DNA from: Penicillus capitatus
Taxonomy: Eukaryota; Chlorophyta
Direction: 5' to 3'
Length of the DNA: 64,000 bases
Assembly (NCBI GenBank): GCA_965649825.1
Contig: OZ287703.1
Location: forward strand, 620,001 to 684,000
Both the position numbers and the translations under genes were made by a program. Numbering within the stretch: the first letter of the stretch is position 1; each line of letters opens with the position of its first letter. Shown here one piece after another: positions 34,783 through 45,993 of this stretch. Under the pieces are notes generated by a model, which had not been told where the DNA came from, searched no databases, and saw nothing but the letters and a program-made list of their open reading frames with translations.

Positions 34783-36987
34783 ATGAGTACAAAAGAGACG
34801 CAAGATAAGGAATCGGCAACGGACGTCGACGAGGAGGAGACTTCGGTTTCGAGCTATGCCTCTCCAAAGGATCACATCTCGGTGTCATCCGGCTGCTCTG
34901 ACCTTCATTCGCTGACACAAGCGAACGGCGACGACGACGCTCCGGCGCTGGAAAGACTGACACGAGAAGAAACGTCTGAGGTGGATGAGATGGTGCAAGG
35001 CGGAGAGAATGAAGACGACAACAATGCGCCGAATCCTTCGCCATCGTCCTCTGAGGAAGTTGGTGCGAAGCTGAGGAGGTGAAGGAGGTGTTGACAGCCT
35101 TGCTGTGCAGAACGCGCTGTCAATGGAATGCAAGCGTTCTCGATGAATGAGGATGATGATTTTGGAGTGGAAGATATCGAAGAGCCTTGTCTGACGGATG
35201 AGTTGTCCTACGCTCACCGTCCCAAAGAATCGACGCCCACTCGGAAGTCTTTGTCCCCTGCGGCACGGGAACTGACAACAGAGGTAGCTCAGATGTGATA
35301 GGAGAAAAGAGGTGCGATGATGTGACGTTTGTTATCAAGGGTGTACCGAAAGCGGATGGAAGATTTGCACGTTCTTTGTCTGGACTGACGGCCGAGGTGT
35401 TGGGCGACGAGGGTCGGATGAATTCGCCCTTGGATGACGAGGTCTGGCGAAAACAGGAAAAACACTTCTTCATTCTGAGCAGCGCAGGGAAGCCCATCTA
35501 CAGCAGGTTGAATCGAAGGGGTGAGAGTGAGACTCGAGATGGATGACGCGTGTGTGTCTTAGACATGGAGATGAGGGGGCGCTTTGTGGGATGATGGCCA
35601 TCTTGGAGGCGATCGATTCTGTCGTCCATTCAAAAAACGAAATGCCGATATCGATCGTCGATGGCCCTGTGAAAATCGTGTTTCTCTCGAAGGAACCGAT
35701 TGTCTTGGTTGGAGTATCCAGGAAGAAGGAATCGATCAAGTGGATCCTGAAGCAGCTCGATTACCTCTATCATCACGTATGGGAGAGAGGCTGTGTCTGC
35801 ACCAACACACAGTATTGTTGCTTAGATGCTGTGTCTGGCAACGGGTGCGCTGTTGCGTGTGCTCAAACAGAATCCGGGTCAAGATATCCGTAATCTTCTC
35901 AAAGGCAGCGCCCAGTTGACGGAAGGACTGATCCAGGACTTTGATCTCAATCCTGGTCTCTTTCTGGAATCGTTCTTCCCTGTGCGCATGCTCAAAGGCA
36001 TTCGATACAATGCCATCTCTGCCTTGTCAGAAGCGGCCAAGGTAAAACACTTAGCACGTAGACAAATCCACTGACCAATGATTTCTGTGCCATATAGCTG
36101 TGCCAGGCGCGAACGAGTTTTTTGCTGTTCGATGGCCAAGTGGTCTGCATGACACAAGAGAGTGGGAGTTCTCTAGAAGTGATCGATATGTTGCTTCTAC
36201 TGAATTTCGTTCTCTCCAATCAGCTCTACCGCTCTCAGGCTGCTGCTGAATTCAATGCACCTGTCTGCATGCCCCATCTACACGAAACGGCCTTTCTGCA
36301 TGCCTACATCTATTTTATAGAAAAAGATCCCGATCTGGTCGTTGTGCTCCTCATGACACAGCCAGATACTTTTCACGTGGCATCCGAGGCACGGAAGAAG
36401 ATGGAGAAACGTTTGCGGGAGGTCGGCGTTGTCCATTCGCTCCGATCGAAGAAAACAGGATCGTGCATTTTCGACAAGGGCCAAGTCCTGATGGAGGAAT
36501 TGCCCTTGGCTGCAGGCAGAAGTGACAAGACAGGCAAATCCTTTGTTGATGGAGACGTGTGTAGGCGGTGGCCGTCGTGATCTCTCAGCCGTTCAAACAT
36601 TCCTCTTTCATCGAAGACACAGCACCTGTCCTCAGTACATCCTCTGTCAACCCTCTCCCCTACTCGCAGCAAACGGCTGGAGAGATGTCATGAACACCAT
36701 TGCCAGCATTCACTCTGAGCTCCCAGACGGCAAGAAAACCGCCGCCAACAAGGTCCCGCACGTCACATCACACAGTACTGTACCCTAACGTTGTTCTCTA
36801 GATCTATTGGCACATGGACGGTCGCCATTCCATTCTCTATGAAAGCAACAGCGAATGGGAGATGTATTTGGTCTGCGATGCCTTGACGATGAAGGAACAC
36901 GCGTCAACGATTGGCAAACAGATCGTGCGCTTTCTGATGACGGATCAAGTGAAGGATGAGCTCTTCATGATCACAGATGAAAAATAG
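34783..36987 (+). CDS. MON1: vacuolar fusion protein MON1
   Basis: Eight exons encode 615 aa. An acidic disordered N-terminus leads to longin domains: RKQEKHFFILSSAGKPIYSR, VDGPVKIVFLSKEPIVLVGV, YLYHHMLCLATGALL across an intron, CLPH-like CMPHLHETAFLHAYIYF, then IYWHMDGRHSILYE and VRFLMTDQVKDELFM at the end. These match Mon1, which with Ccz1 activates Rab7 during endosome maturation. Introns: 35063-35110, 35284-35339, 35507-35562, 35777-35825, 36042-36097, 36522-36564, 36753-36801. The fifth exon begins exactly at MLCLATGA. The stop is 19 bp from the stop of the next gene on the other strand. Confidence 0.9.
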
Positions 36988-37006
36988 GACCACCCTCGGC
37001 ATCATC

Positions 37007-37737
37007 TCAGAACTTCGTCAGCAGATGCATTGTCAGTCGACACGTTCCTTTGACTGCTGCACCGACGCCTTGTGACAGGGAGAGTTCCTCGATGCGTTGG
37101 AGATTCTGTAGATCTGGTGGCGCCGTGGCACCCTCTGGGACGCGTATCTCGTCACGTAACTTCACGAACAACTCCTTTAATCTAGCTTCTCTGCATGGGT
37201 GATCACGACAATGTCTCTCAAATAACGGAGCGACCGATCAAGGGTGGTACCTTTGAGCGGGTTGAAGCTCAAGCACTGTCCGGATGTGGTCATTGTATCC
37301 ATCCGATACAGAATCTTGCAACGCGCCGTAGATGGCCATTCGCAGAGATTTGGGAGCGTGGACGACGGCGGCGCCAAATAAGAATCCTGCTGGCCGTAAC
37401 AGAGGCACCAGAGCCGAGATCGGTGCATCGTGGTGCCGATGCAGATCCTTGATCTGGGAGAGATGCTCCGAAGCCATGCTACGAAAATGCTGTGCGTCGA
37501 TGCGCCCTCCGAGGGACCATTCCTGCCCTTCCATGAAACTACACATGGTCTCCTGATCACACATCACTCTTTGATGCAACACCGCTTTCGCTGCTGCGGT
37601 ACCTCTGTCGCATGGCTCACACGTAGACAGGTCAAGAGAGCATCCGACAGGGTCTTGCCATTTTCAACCTGGGCACAGAAGCGACGCCTCAGTGTGGACC
37701 ACCCGAACGCACGGCGGCCGATCGAAATGGTCAACAT
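37007..37737 (-). CDS. COQ7-like protein lacking most di-iron ligands
   Basis: Three exons (introns 37553-37602 and 37191-37250) give 206 aa, the COQ7 length. A basic N-terminus (GRRAFGWSTLRRRF) suits mitochondrial import. LRVSHATE aligns with the COQ7 RVNHAGE block, PLLRPAGFLFGAAVV with the central helix, and YNDHIRTV with HYNNQIRTL. COQ7 hydroxylates demethoxyubiquinone with a di-iron centre whose ligands sit in four helices. Here the first Glu is kept (ATE), but ExxH becomes HLSQ, VEESIAHH becomes LQDSVSDG, and EELEHH becomes EIRVPE. It therefore looks like a non-catalytic paralogue; a distinct family with the same fold is possible. Confidence 0.6.
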
Positions 37738-37794
37738 GGATGGTTCTTAATGCCCATCACGTCTGTCGATCGTCAGAGACGACGTCCAATGGCG

Positions 37795-38794
37795 ATGTCC
37801 GACGATGGGGAGTTCGATTTCGACAGCGACGACGATGCATTCGCTTCTGTGCGCATCGTCCTGTCGCATGAGATCCTAGTCAGACGTGCTCTTCCCTTCA
37901 TAGGCCATATCGCATCGCATCGACAGACAAGAGTGTATGGAAGAGGGTCCATCCCGTGCTGTCGCTGTCGCGGAATCGGCAGCGCTGAAACCGAGAACGG
38001 TGCGTGCATGGGATGAGGAAGATCTCCCAGAGTCTTTCAAAAACCTCTTTCTCTTTGTTAACGCATACGAGCCACAACAACGCGCCATCCATGCCGTCGC
38101 CAAACCGTTCATCCCTGATTATCTGCCTGCCTTTGGAGACGTGGACGATTTCATCAAAGTTCCGCGTCCAGATCAGTGTGCCGAACACCTGGGGATCGAG
38201 GTCGCAGTGGATCTGATGATCGATGATCGATCGGATGGCGATGGCATCTCAGGTGCTGGATGAACCATGCACGAGACAATCGGATCCATCTCTTCTCGAA
38301 CTGAAGCTGCGTTCCTTCTTTGCACAGACAGGCTCGTTCGATGTGCGGAAGATCGCACAGAGCGATTCTCAAAGAATGCCAAAGATTGATGACTGGGTAC
38401 AGGTAAAATGCTTCAGCGCCAGCCATTTGGTCCAAAGAGAGATTTCAGACAGTGACAGAGATCCACGCAAGGGAACAGATGCAGAGCGTGGTCTATCAGA
38501 ATCCGATGCCCAGTGTGGAGGCATTGATGAAACAATGGCCAGATCAAACGGCAGATCTGATCAGCGCCATGGATTTCTCGATTGGTCGGCACATGGTTAG
38601 CAGATCATCGGATTGCGGTCTCAGAGATCGTGTTCTGTGTCTGGCAGGACATGGAGCTCGAAGAAGCGATCGTGTTGCTCTGTGCACTTGTGCAGATTCC
38701 TGTCTTTCCTTCCTGTCTCAATGACGCATTACACGTTCTGTTTTCTCTTCTCATAGAGTTACAATCTAATCCCTATATCGAGAGGTGTGAATAA
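37795..38794 (+). CDS. IFT46: intraflagellar transport protein 46
   Basis: Five exons (introns 37849-37903, 38201-38252, 38403-38448, 38596-38647) give 264 aa. An acidic start (DDGEFDFDSDDD) precedes the core: FIPDYLPAFGDVDDFIKVPRPD, GIEVLDEPCTRQSDPSLLE, QNPMPSVEALMKQWP, and ALVQIPVFPSCLNDALHVLF. These are the conserved IFT46 blocks. IFT46 is part of the IFT-B core and binds IFT52; it moves outer dynein arms into cilia in Chlamydomonas. Its presence, with IFT52 next door, indicates a flagellated stage. An upstream in-frame ATG at 37750 is possible. Confidence 0.92.
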
Positions 38795-38816
38795 AATGAT
38801 CAGACCATGTTCTTTG

Positions 38817-40128
38817 TCATCTCTTGTATTGTGCGATCTGTTCAAAGACTTTGAAGAGAATGTCTGCTGGACTCGTGCCTCGGATGTGACAAATCTGTCC
38901 TCCCTGTTCGACAAACCCCGCCAGACTCTCCGTTTTGTGAAAGCATCGATCCAAGTGTTGCTGTCGATCACAGATTTCGGCATCCAGATCAAACAGTTCC
39001 AAGGATGGCGGTTCGACTCCTGGACCGGGCATTGGGAAAACAGCCGGGCGCAGCGCAGGCGTGGGAGTCCAGAACTGCGGTGCAATGATCGAGAGATTTG
39101 TTCGAGGGACTCCCAATTCTTCACACAACTGCTTCACTCTTAAGCACACATCCAGATCAAACGCATGCAGCGCTGTGCAGAACTCGAGCCCCGGCTTCTG
39201 TTTTCTAAGCTGCATGTGGAATCGTGGCATATCAGCCATAGCAGATATATCCGGACGGTATCGATTCGACAGAGTGGAAGATGGGGTCGATTCCGGAACC
39301 CGGATCGCTTTCGCATCAGAAAGAAGCCAGTCGAGCAGATGATCCATGAACACCGCATTCGAGCGTTGCTCAAACCACTTGTCCACAACGATGGAAGCAC
39401 ATCCCAACACTAACAGCTTTCCTCTCTTCTCACAAACCGCCCCTATAACTCATACTCGCCATGCATCCTCAGGCATCGAGCAGAGACCGATCGCCGTGTG
39501 AGGTGGAAAGCAAAGAGCATCTGTTTTGAGAAGTGCCGCGGCTGGATGGCTGATCGCTAATGGAGAGACGGCTGGTAGCACGATGCCGAGTGGCAGATCG
39601 ACGGAGGGGAGGCCTATGAGATGCGGTGCGTCAAGGACGACCTGCTGAGGATGGTTGGTGTCGGGGTGAGGGGTGACACTCACAATAGCCTCTCCACGAA
39701 ATTCAATGCCATACGTCATCAGCCATCCATTCCATTCCTCCATCCCTCTCTCCATCAACACCATCCACCGAACGCCACGGTGTTCCAAAGATGCCGTCCA
39801 GTTTTCGATGTCGACTGGCGAACAGCGCCAGATCGATGCACAAACGCACAGGCAATCTTCGGGTCGCATCTCCTCCACCCGGAGCCTCTCCATGGCAACG
39901 TGCTCCACAATAAGATCCTTCTTGAGTGTCTTTATCCATTTTTTCATGCGTTTCCGCCTCGTCGTCCATTCGGACGCGTCCTGGTAAAGGAAGAAGAGTC
40001 GAGGGGTTGGACGCGGGACCTAAGAAATGCATTCGGCCCTGTCTGCCGTCGTGTGACATAGACTTACCATTCAGCGAAAAAGAGTCAATATCATTGGATG
40101 GGGCATTTGTTACGGACATTAGCCTCAT
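38817..40128 (-). CDS. IFT52: intraflagellar transport protein 52 (5' end uncertain)
   Basis: The C-terminal exon (38817-39428) carries the IFT52 signature QFWTPTPALRPAVFP and PSLELFDLD, then DILFKVFEQIAQYKR, matching QFETPLPxLQPAVFP and ELFDLDE of the family. The upstream exon has the GIFT-like domain segments WLMTYGIEF (INFLLEEYGI) and ALCFPPHTAIGLCSM (VCFPLNRPILAFYH). The two are separated by an intron at 39429-39464 (GC-AG) or 39429-39455 (GT-AG). The 5' exon could not be fixed: a stop lies in frame before the FFLYQDASEW block, so at least one more exon exists, probably near 40070-40128. IFT52 anchors IFT46, IFT88 and IFT70 in the IFT-B core. Confidence 0.85.
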
Positions 40129-41229
40129 CCATGACGGGTTCGTGGTACCTGGCACGCCACGGCAACATCTACGTCTATCTCCCAAATCTCATCGGCACGC
40201 TCGTTTGGCATCGCTTTAGCTGCTTGGCATACAGCCTTGGTGGCAGGTTATCTGAGATTGGCCTGTGCACTCTACGCCTTCTACATCTCACGGCAACACC
40301 CCTACATCTGTGTCATCTCCTATCTCGTGGGGTACTGCACGCCAATGCCGACCTCTTCTATGACGTCACTGAGTTTCTCTGCATTCAGTTTTGTTTGCGA
40401 TGATTTGGATGGAAGAGTGGCTCGGTGGTTGGATCAGACATCTGTCCTGGGCGTGGTGCTGGATATGGTGACGGACAGGTGAGATCACTCTCTGGCATCT
40501 CTGCCATGCTGCATGTATACGCGACACATCTTACACGTATGCAGATTGTCGACAGCAGGGTTGTTTGTGCTGTTGTCCATGATATACCAGGAATGGTTCT
40601 TTGTGTTCGTTCTGTTGCTGATGTTGGACATCTCCAGTCACTGGTCGCAAATGTACTACGTCCTGACGACCGGGAAAACGTCACATAAAGTACAGACAGA
40701 TGATGTGACAGTTGTGCATGTCTTCTGTGCAGGAGGTGACAAGCAAGAGCTGGTTAGTACGTTCATATTATCGCTATCGTATCTTCATGGGAATCTGCTG
40801 CATCAGCTGCGAAGTGCTATACCTATCGGTGCGTCCAATACCTATCATCCCCTTCCTCATCGATTCCGATTGCTCCAGCTCTATCTGATGCATTGGGCAG
40901 GTCCATCAGATGTCGAGTTCTTCGTGTTTGTTCGTGTTCTGAACCTTCAGATTCTCTTGCCCAATCGTAATCTGTCCTTTTCACATCTGTACGGGATGGA
41001 TGTCGTTCCTGTCACAGATGCGGCCATCCATCGCGTGCCCTATGTCTGCTGGATCGCCGTTTTGGCATTCCCTGGATTCTTGATGAAACAGGTATGGCTG
41101 CCGTTATGCATGACAGATGGGCGATAGCGTATGTCCCAGGTGATCAATCTCTTTCAACTAAAGAACGCAATGATTGGACTTGTAAGGCACGAGCTTCGTT
41201 CAAGAGCAGAAAACCATAAACTACATTAG
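40098..41229 (+). CDS. PIS1: phosphatidylinositol synthase
   Basis: Seven exons give about 262 aa. The CDP-alcohol phosphotransferase motif is complete across exon 2: DDLDGRVAR, then eight residues, G, three, D, three, D (VVLDMVTD). NIYVYLPNLIG followed by YLRLACALYAFY matches the PIS N-terminus once intron 40195-40246 (GC-AG) is removed. ISSHWSQMY and VRSYYRYR follow, and the C-terminus reads MKQVINLFQLKNAMIGL. The enzyme joins CDP-diacylglycerol and inositol in the ER. Other introns: 40479-40544, 40690-40732, 40829-40878, 40934-41017 (donor less certain), 41092-41139. An ATG at 40131 is an alternative start. Its first exon overlaps the presumed IFT52 5' end on the other strand. Confidence 0.9.
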
Positions 41230-41795
41230 TCCTCAAGTGCGGCATTGAGATCAATGCTTGCTGTTCTTGATAGAGGAACGCCTTCTGTTTGCTGACCCTG
41301 CCTGCATGGATAGACATCTGGCTTCTCATTGAAAATGCGCGACATGATTCGAATCCCATACCTTCTGTCCGATGGCGAGCAGCACCACATAGCACGATAC
41401 TCCTCTATCCGCTGTGCAATTCCGGCATCGGTATCCGAATGGTGTCAGGTTGACAAGGGAGGAAGTGTCGTTTTGGTTTACTGCTGGATCGCTCAGCTGA
41501 CATCTCTACATTCCTGATGCAACAGATACGGCTGCGCTCGCATTAAGACATGGAAGGGTTCGCTGCAACGGGGAGCGATGCTCAGCAGCTGAGGAATGCG
41601 ACGGTTGGATGCTCGTGTGTGTTCTCACTCTGATGACAAGGAGTGAGATGGTAGCAGGTCTTCATACAATCAACTAACAAACAGCAACTGTACATATTCT
41701 TCATAAACTGACCTAGTTTATCAGCTAATAAGGCATTCATTCAATGGTGGGCCATACCAGAGATTTTCAAAACATTCACAAATCGCACCCACAGG
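41230..41795. other. convergent intergenic region
   Basis: About 570 bp. It contains TCTCACTCTGATGACAAGGA and GAGTGAGATG near 41630-41650, inverted copies of the recurrent motif. A plus frame at 41329-41517 has no recognised family. No RNA gene is seen. Confidence 0.45.
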
Positions 41796-43554
41796 TCATT
41801 CCGACTCGCACTTTTCGTAGAGATCAGGCTCTGCAAAAACCTTCTGCAGAAAATCTTGAAGAGAAGCAGATGACAGGACATCTGCGAAGGGACTATATTG
41901 CAAAAATGGATCGTGTCTCTTGTAGGTCGGAACAGCAAAGCCATGAAGCGTTCCGCCATAGTTGGTAAACTCCCACGTCACATTCATTCCTGTATTGTGA
42001 TCAAAGAATTCGTTAATTGCTTTCTTCGTGACCGACAAGTCATTCGCTCCGTTGAGGACGAGAAGAGAGACGGGCTGGCATTCGGCATTGGATTGCGTTT
42101 CTGGGATCAGAATTCCAGCATGGAGCGTGACGACGCCCTTGAGGCCAGGAATGTCAGCAGCAGCGCCTTCCAAAACACCTGAGCCGCCAAAACAGTACCC
42201 AACCATCGCGATGCGTGTCAGATCCACATCGACGCGTCCAGATTCCACGACGGCGTCGATGGCAGATGTCAGGCGACTGACGAAGGGTCTGCCTTCATAC
42301 GTCTGTGTTAAGAGCTGTCGCTCGGTGATGGACAGACTGTCCCCTTGTTCGATATCCGCTCCAAAGATATCTGTCGCCAACGCTGCGTAGCCCATATGTG
42401 CAAAGAGCTTGGCTCTCCAAAATTCATACTCCGCAATGCCATCCCAGTCTGGAGCAACGAGAACCAGCGGTAAGGGACCGTCAGTTTGTGGATTGAGTGG
42501 ATAGGCAAGGTAGCTTCGGAGTTCGTCCTTGCCATCCTTGTACGCGATAAACTCAAGTCCAAGCTCATCGTTGTTGACATTTGTATCGTTAAACGGCTCC
42601 GAGAGATACTCCAGCTGATCTGGATCGAAAGCCGTGCTTAAGAATGCTAGATACAGATGTCCATCGAGTGGGGCTTTGGGGAAACGAAAGAGTACTTGTC
42701 ATAAGCGAAATCGATCGTTCTGTGGACACTATATCGGTGAGTATATCTGCATCTGCCGTGGAGAAGCGCGTCACTTCGTACGATGCATTGACCAAACGCA
42801 GTTCGTTTTCAAAAAAGAAGATCTGGTTGCTTAGGACGGGGCCGTTGTGGCTGAGATACAGAGCGATGGATGTCTTTCCGATGAATGGCAGTCCTGAGAA
42901 GCCAGTCAACGACGTTGGCGAGAGAGCAACGACTGCTTCCACATCCTACACAGCGCTATCAAGTCTCCACTGCATCGAAACGCGCGAGACAACACCAGGG
43001 CGCCAATTCTTGCAGCTTCAAGTGCTAGCGTTGCGCCGAGGCCATGGCCCACGACAGCAGTGTCGCTGTCCAAGAAGAGAGGATTGCTGCCGAGGATGCG
43101 CGCCGCCATTGTCGGATGATCGATCAGACTCTCAGGATCCTCTTTCATGGCATCTATAGAGAAGAGGTGTCACGCGAGAGCGCGAAAAGAGTGACCGAAG
43201 AAGTGTGACCCGTGAAGGTCTTGGGACTACGGAAGGCGCCGTAATCATCGATCATTGCCACCGTATATCCCTGGCGTGTTAGATGGGTGATGACTGCCAA
43301 CTCGCTCTCGACATTGGCACCGAAAGGATCTGCCAAAAACGTCACCAATGGATTCCCCTCTGCATCACACGTGTGAGATGGACGACATTTCTCTGATCAT
43401 TTTTCCGACAACCTGCAGCGCCGTTTGAAAACAGCGTTCCCTCGTAATCTCGTCCGTTCAGGTTGTAGGTAAACGCATCCTGCGGTACACATCTCCCATC
43501 GTCTATCTTTCTTTCACCGATGTCCGTTACGTACTGAAAGAAGACCATCGACAT
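41796..43554 (-). CDS. dienelactone hydrolase-family protein, two-domain
   Basis: The C-terminal domain is a dienelactone-hydrolase-type alpha/beta hydrolase: PLVLVAPDWDG, GYAALATDIFG, nucleophile elbow GYCFGG with catalytic Cys, acid LNGANDLSV, and histidine LHGFAVP. The upstream exons encode what looks like a second, degenerate hydrolase unit (GNPLVTFLADPFG, GYTVAMIDDYG, VVGHGLGATLALEA), in which the elbow has Gly-Leu-Gly where Ser or Cys is expected. Introns at 43360-43412, 43154-43209 and 42946-42995 are clear; splicing between about 42640 and 42760 is not resolved, so the domain junction is uncertain. The N-terminus may begin further upstream. The substrate is unknown; such enzymes cleave lactones or small esters. 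Confidence 0.75.
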
Positions 43555-44332
43555 CGGGTTCCGGCGCCGGGGCCAATGGGTGACCGTAACACGACACGCA
43601 GGCCTATGATAAAGGGAAGGTATGGGGAGAGGCTATGGGTAACGCGGCAGGACCGAGAGAAGAATGATCAACGACCAGAGGTGCGACATCGGATCGAACA
43701 AACGTTTCACCATTGGCTTCCAAAAAGACTCTTTTCTACTATGCGTGATGGGACAACGTCCTATTTTTTGTACCAGAAGCTTCATGACAAGTCACCCCTC
43801 TTCTGTTCGGATGGAACAAGCGTTTTCGTTGGTGGCTTCCAAAAGACTGTTCTCTGCTGCGCGTGATGCGACAACATCTTATTTTCTATACCAGAAGCTT
43901 CGTGACAGCTCGCCCTCCTGTAGCTGTGCTGCACGATAGTGGCAGCTGATGATGACAACACCACCTGTCTTGAAGCGAACGGCGTTTGCGTTTCGTCGGT
44001 CGTTCAGTATGAGATGGCAATGACTGCTCCGTTGACTCGGCAAAGATCCCTTGATAGGTCGTTCGATTCTCAACGGGAAGTCTGTACCGTTCGGTCCATT
44101 CATATTTGGAAACAAAATCGTTCGACTTCACCTTGCTCTATCTGCTTGATGTTATTGCTAGTACTTTCACAAAGTGCGGCAGTCTTTTCGGCGTCGCGTC
44201 GACTGATGTGATTGCTGCGCTTCCGATGCGATCCTGCACCTTCCGACAAACCGCCCACGGGATAGGAAGGTTCACAGACGAGAGTTTTAAAGGAGTCTGA
44301 ATTCGTGTGACGAGATTTGAGGGAAAGATGGG
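43555..44332. other. intergenic region with a tandem duplication
   Basis: About 780 bp between the hydrolase start and the transporter stop (both minus strand). It contains the imperfect direct repeat at 43714-43930. A GAAAACA/TGAAAC-rich stretch follows. No complete gene is assigned; short plus-strand frames cover the repeats. Confidence 0.5.
43714..43930 (+). repeat. two-copy imperfect direct repeat, period about 119 bp
   Basis: The copies start at 43714 and 43833 with TGGCTTCCAAAA(A)GACT and continue through TGATG(G/C)GACAAC and TACCAGAAGCTTC. Both encode a very similar peptide (KRLFS, RDxTTSYFLYQKL), but a one-base difference in an A run places the copies in different frames. Many differences fall at third codon positions, which suggests the unit was once translated. 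Confidence 0.75.
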
Positions 44333-45864
44333 TCAAGCGACGTATAGAGCAAAAAAGGTGATCCACAATGTGATGGGCACGATCGCTGCGACATACATCC
44401 CGACAATGGCTCGGGCGACGCCTGGCACGAGATGGCGGGTCTCGGGTTGAAGCTCGAGCACGACGACTGAGTTTTGAGCAGATGGCATGACGCTCATGAT
44501 CAGCACAGTCATGCGCGATAGGGTATCATTGAGTGAAATCCACCCAAGGCGTGTGATGCAGATGAGCGACAGCCAACCGACAAGTGGCATGATGAGAAAA
44601 CGCACAAGCGCTGCGCCAATGAGGATGCTGGACTCGACCGTCATTCTCGGAATCGAGAGAGGCAACGATCGTGACGTCTCGGTGTCTGAGATGCATAGAA
44701 CAGAGAGTGAAGGAGAAAAGGAGAGGGGATACCTGTCTTCGACGCATCGAAGCTGAAAGCTGCGCCCAGGACAATGGCTTGCACTGCAATGCCTGCCATG
44801 GCGATGGTTCTGATGACGTCCAAAACGGGACGGGCTATTTCTGTGAGGCAACGTTGAAGTAAGGGACCGTTCGAAGAGTCACCGGACAGCAAAGCTCGAC
44901 CCAACGGCAGACTGGTGAACAGGAAGGCTGTTACGAGCGCCATGGTAGGTGGATTGACAATGCGTTTGAGACTCTTCATCAGCTGGAAGCTGCCTGAAAG
45001 TCAAAGTCACTCTTGAAAGAGTGAGAACAGTAAATGGCGTACGAGGCTGTTTGGTGGCTGCGCCGCCCAAAAAGAACTGCGAGGCGAATGGACCAAAAGT
45101 CCAGAAGAAAGGTGACCAGCCAACCACGCAGAAAGCGATGTAGCCAATGGCCAGTTCGGCCTGTGCGGGATACAGGGTTGTGAGAAACAAGACTGGCAAT
45201 GTCCAGACATTGCCGAAAGCAGATAGTAGCATCGATAGTAAGCCCAGTTCTTCATGTTTGGCCCCATCGGAGTGATGCGAACGATTCTCCGCCTTTCATG
45301 CATGACTCTCGTGCTACACGCCCAAAGAAACGACGGATAGCTCACTGTGGATGCAGAGATTTGCCGAGTGGGCATGATCCATGTGATCAGACGCCAGGAT
45401 AGCCAGCCAAGGAAAGCGCCAACCAAAATCTGATGTGACAGCGCTTAAGTATGGGATTCTTTACCGGAGAGATCCATACTTGAAAGATCATGGCGACGGA
45501 GAGACCGATAAGGGAGTATGGCGCTTTCATCGTTGTGAGCAAAGATGTGAGCCGTGTGAACGACAAGCACGGGATCACCAGTTCATAGGAGAGCTATATC
45601 CATGTCTCCACAGGTCTCTCGTCCATTCAGCCGCACTTTGCTTAACGCGGTTGACGAATTGCCCGGAATGCGACCCGTCTGTGTCAGAAACCGGATGACG
45701 CCGCAGATGAGGGCGAGTTTGGCGACCGTTGCCACAACGCCGAAGAAGACGCCAGTTTCAAAACCCGTCGGTTGAGCAACCGCTCCGTTTATCGGCCATG
45801 ATACTCTTATGGACCCATTGTCCACTGGAGGATTCAGTCGATGCCACCGTCGTTTACGGATCAT
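44333..45864 (-). CDS. auxin efflux carrier / PILS-type membrane transporter
   Basis: Six exons give about 429 aa with some ten hydrophobic segments. Half 1 has TGVFFGVVATVAKLALICGV, ALSKLSYELVIPCLSFTRL and SMLLSAFGNVWTLPVLFLT (the family's conserved FGNxxxLP). A long loop is followed by half 2: LKRIVNPPTMALVTAFLF, ILIGAALVRFLIMPLVGWL and LIMSVMPSAQNSVVVLEL. The inverted repeat of LSKL...P and NPP...A motifs is typical of the membrane transport family PF03547, which includes PIN and PILS carriers. Introns: 45594-45636, 45430-45479, 45293-45345, 44994-45042, 44686-44732. The start is uncertain (45864 or 45948, or an upstream exon). The substrate is inferred to be an organic anion. Confidence 0.8.
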
Positions 45865-45993
45865 ACGCGTCTTGTTTCCTACTGTGTGATCTATGGGGGA
45901 AACATGACAGGGTTTGGCTCGAAAGGATCGACAGATGTTTAGGAACATGAATTCAACAACGTTGTTGGTACGTTCGGTAGTCGAATCTTGTGC

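Noticed and set aside
38817-39410. Stand-alone 197-aa protein
   Set aside because: It is the IFT52 C-terminal exon; the upstream exon carries the rest of the family blocks.
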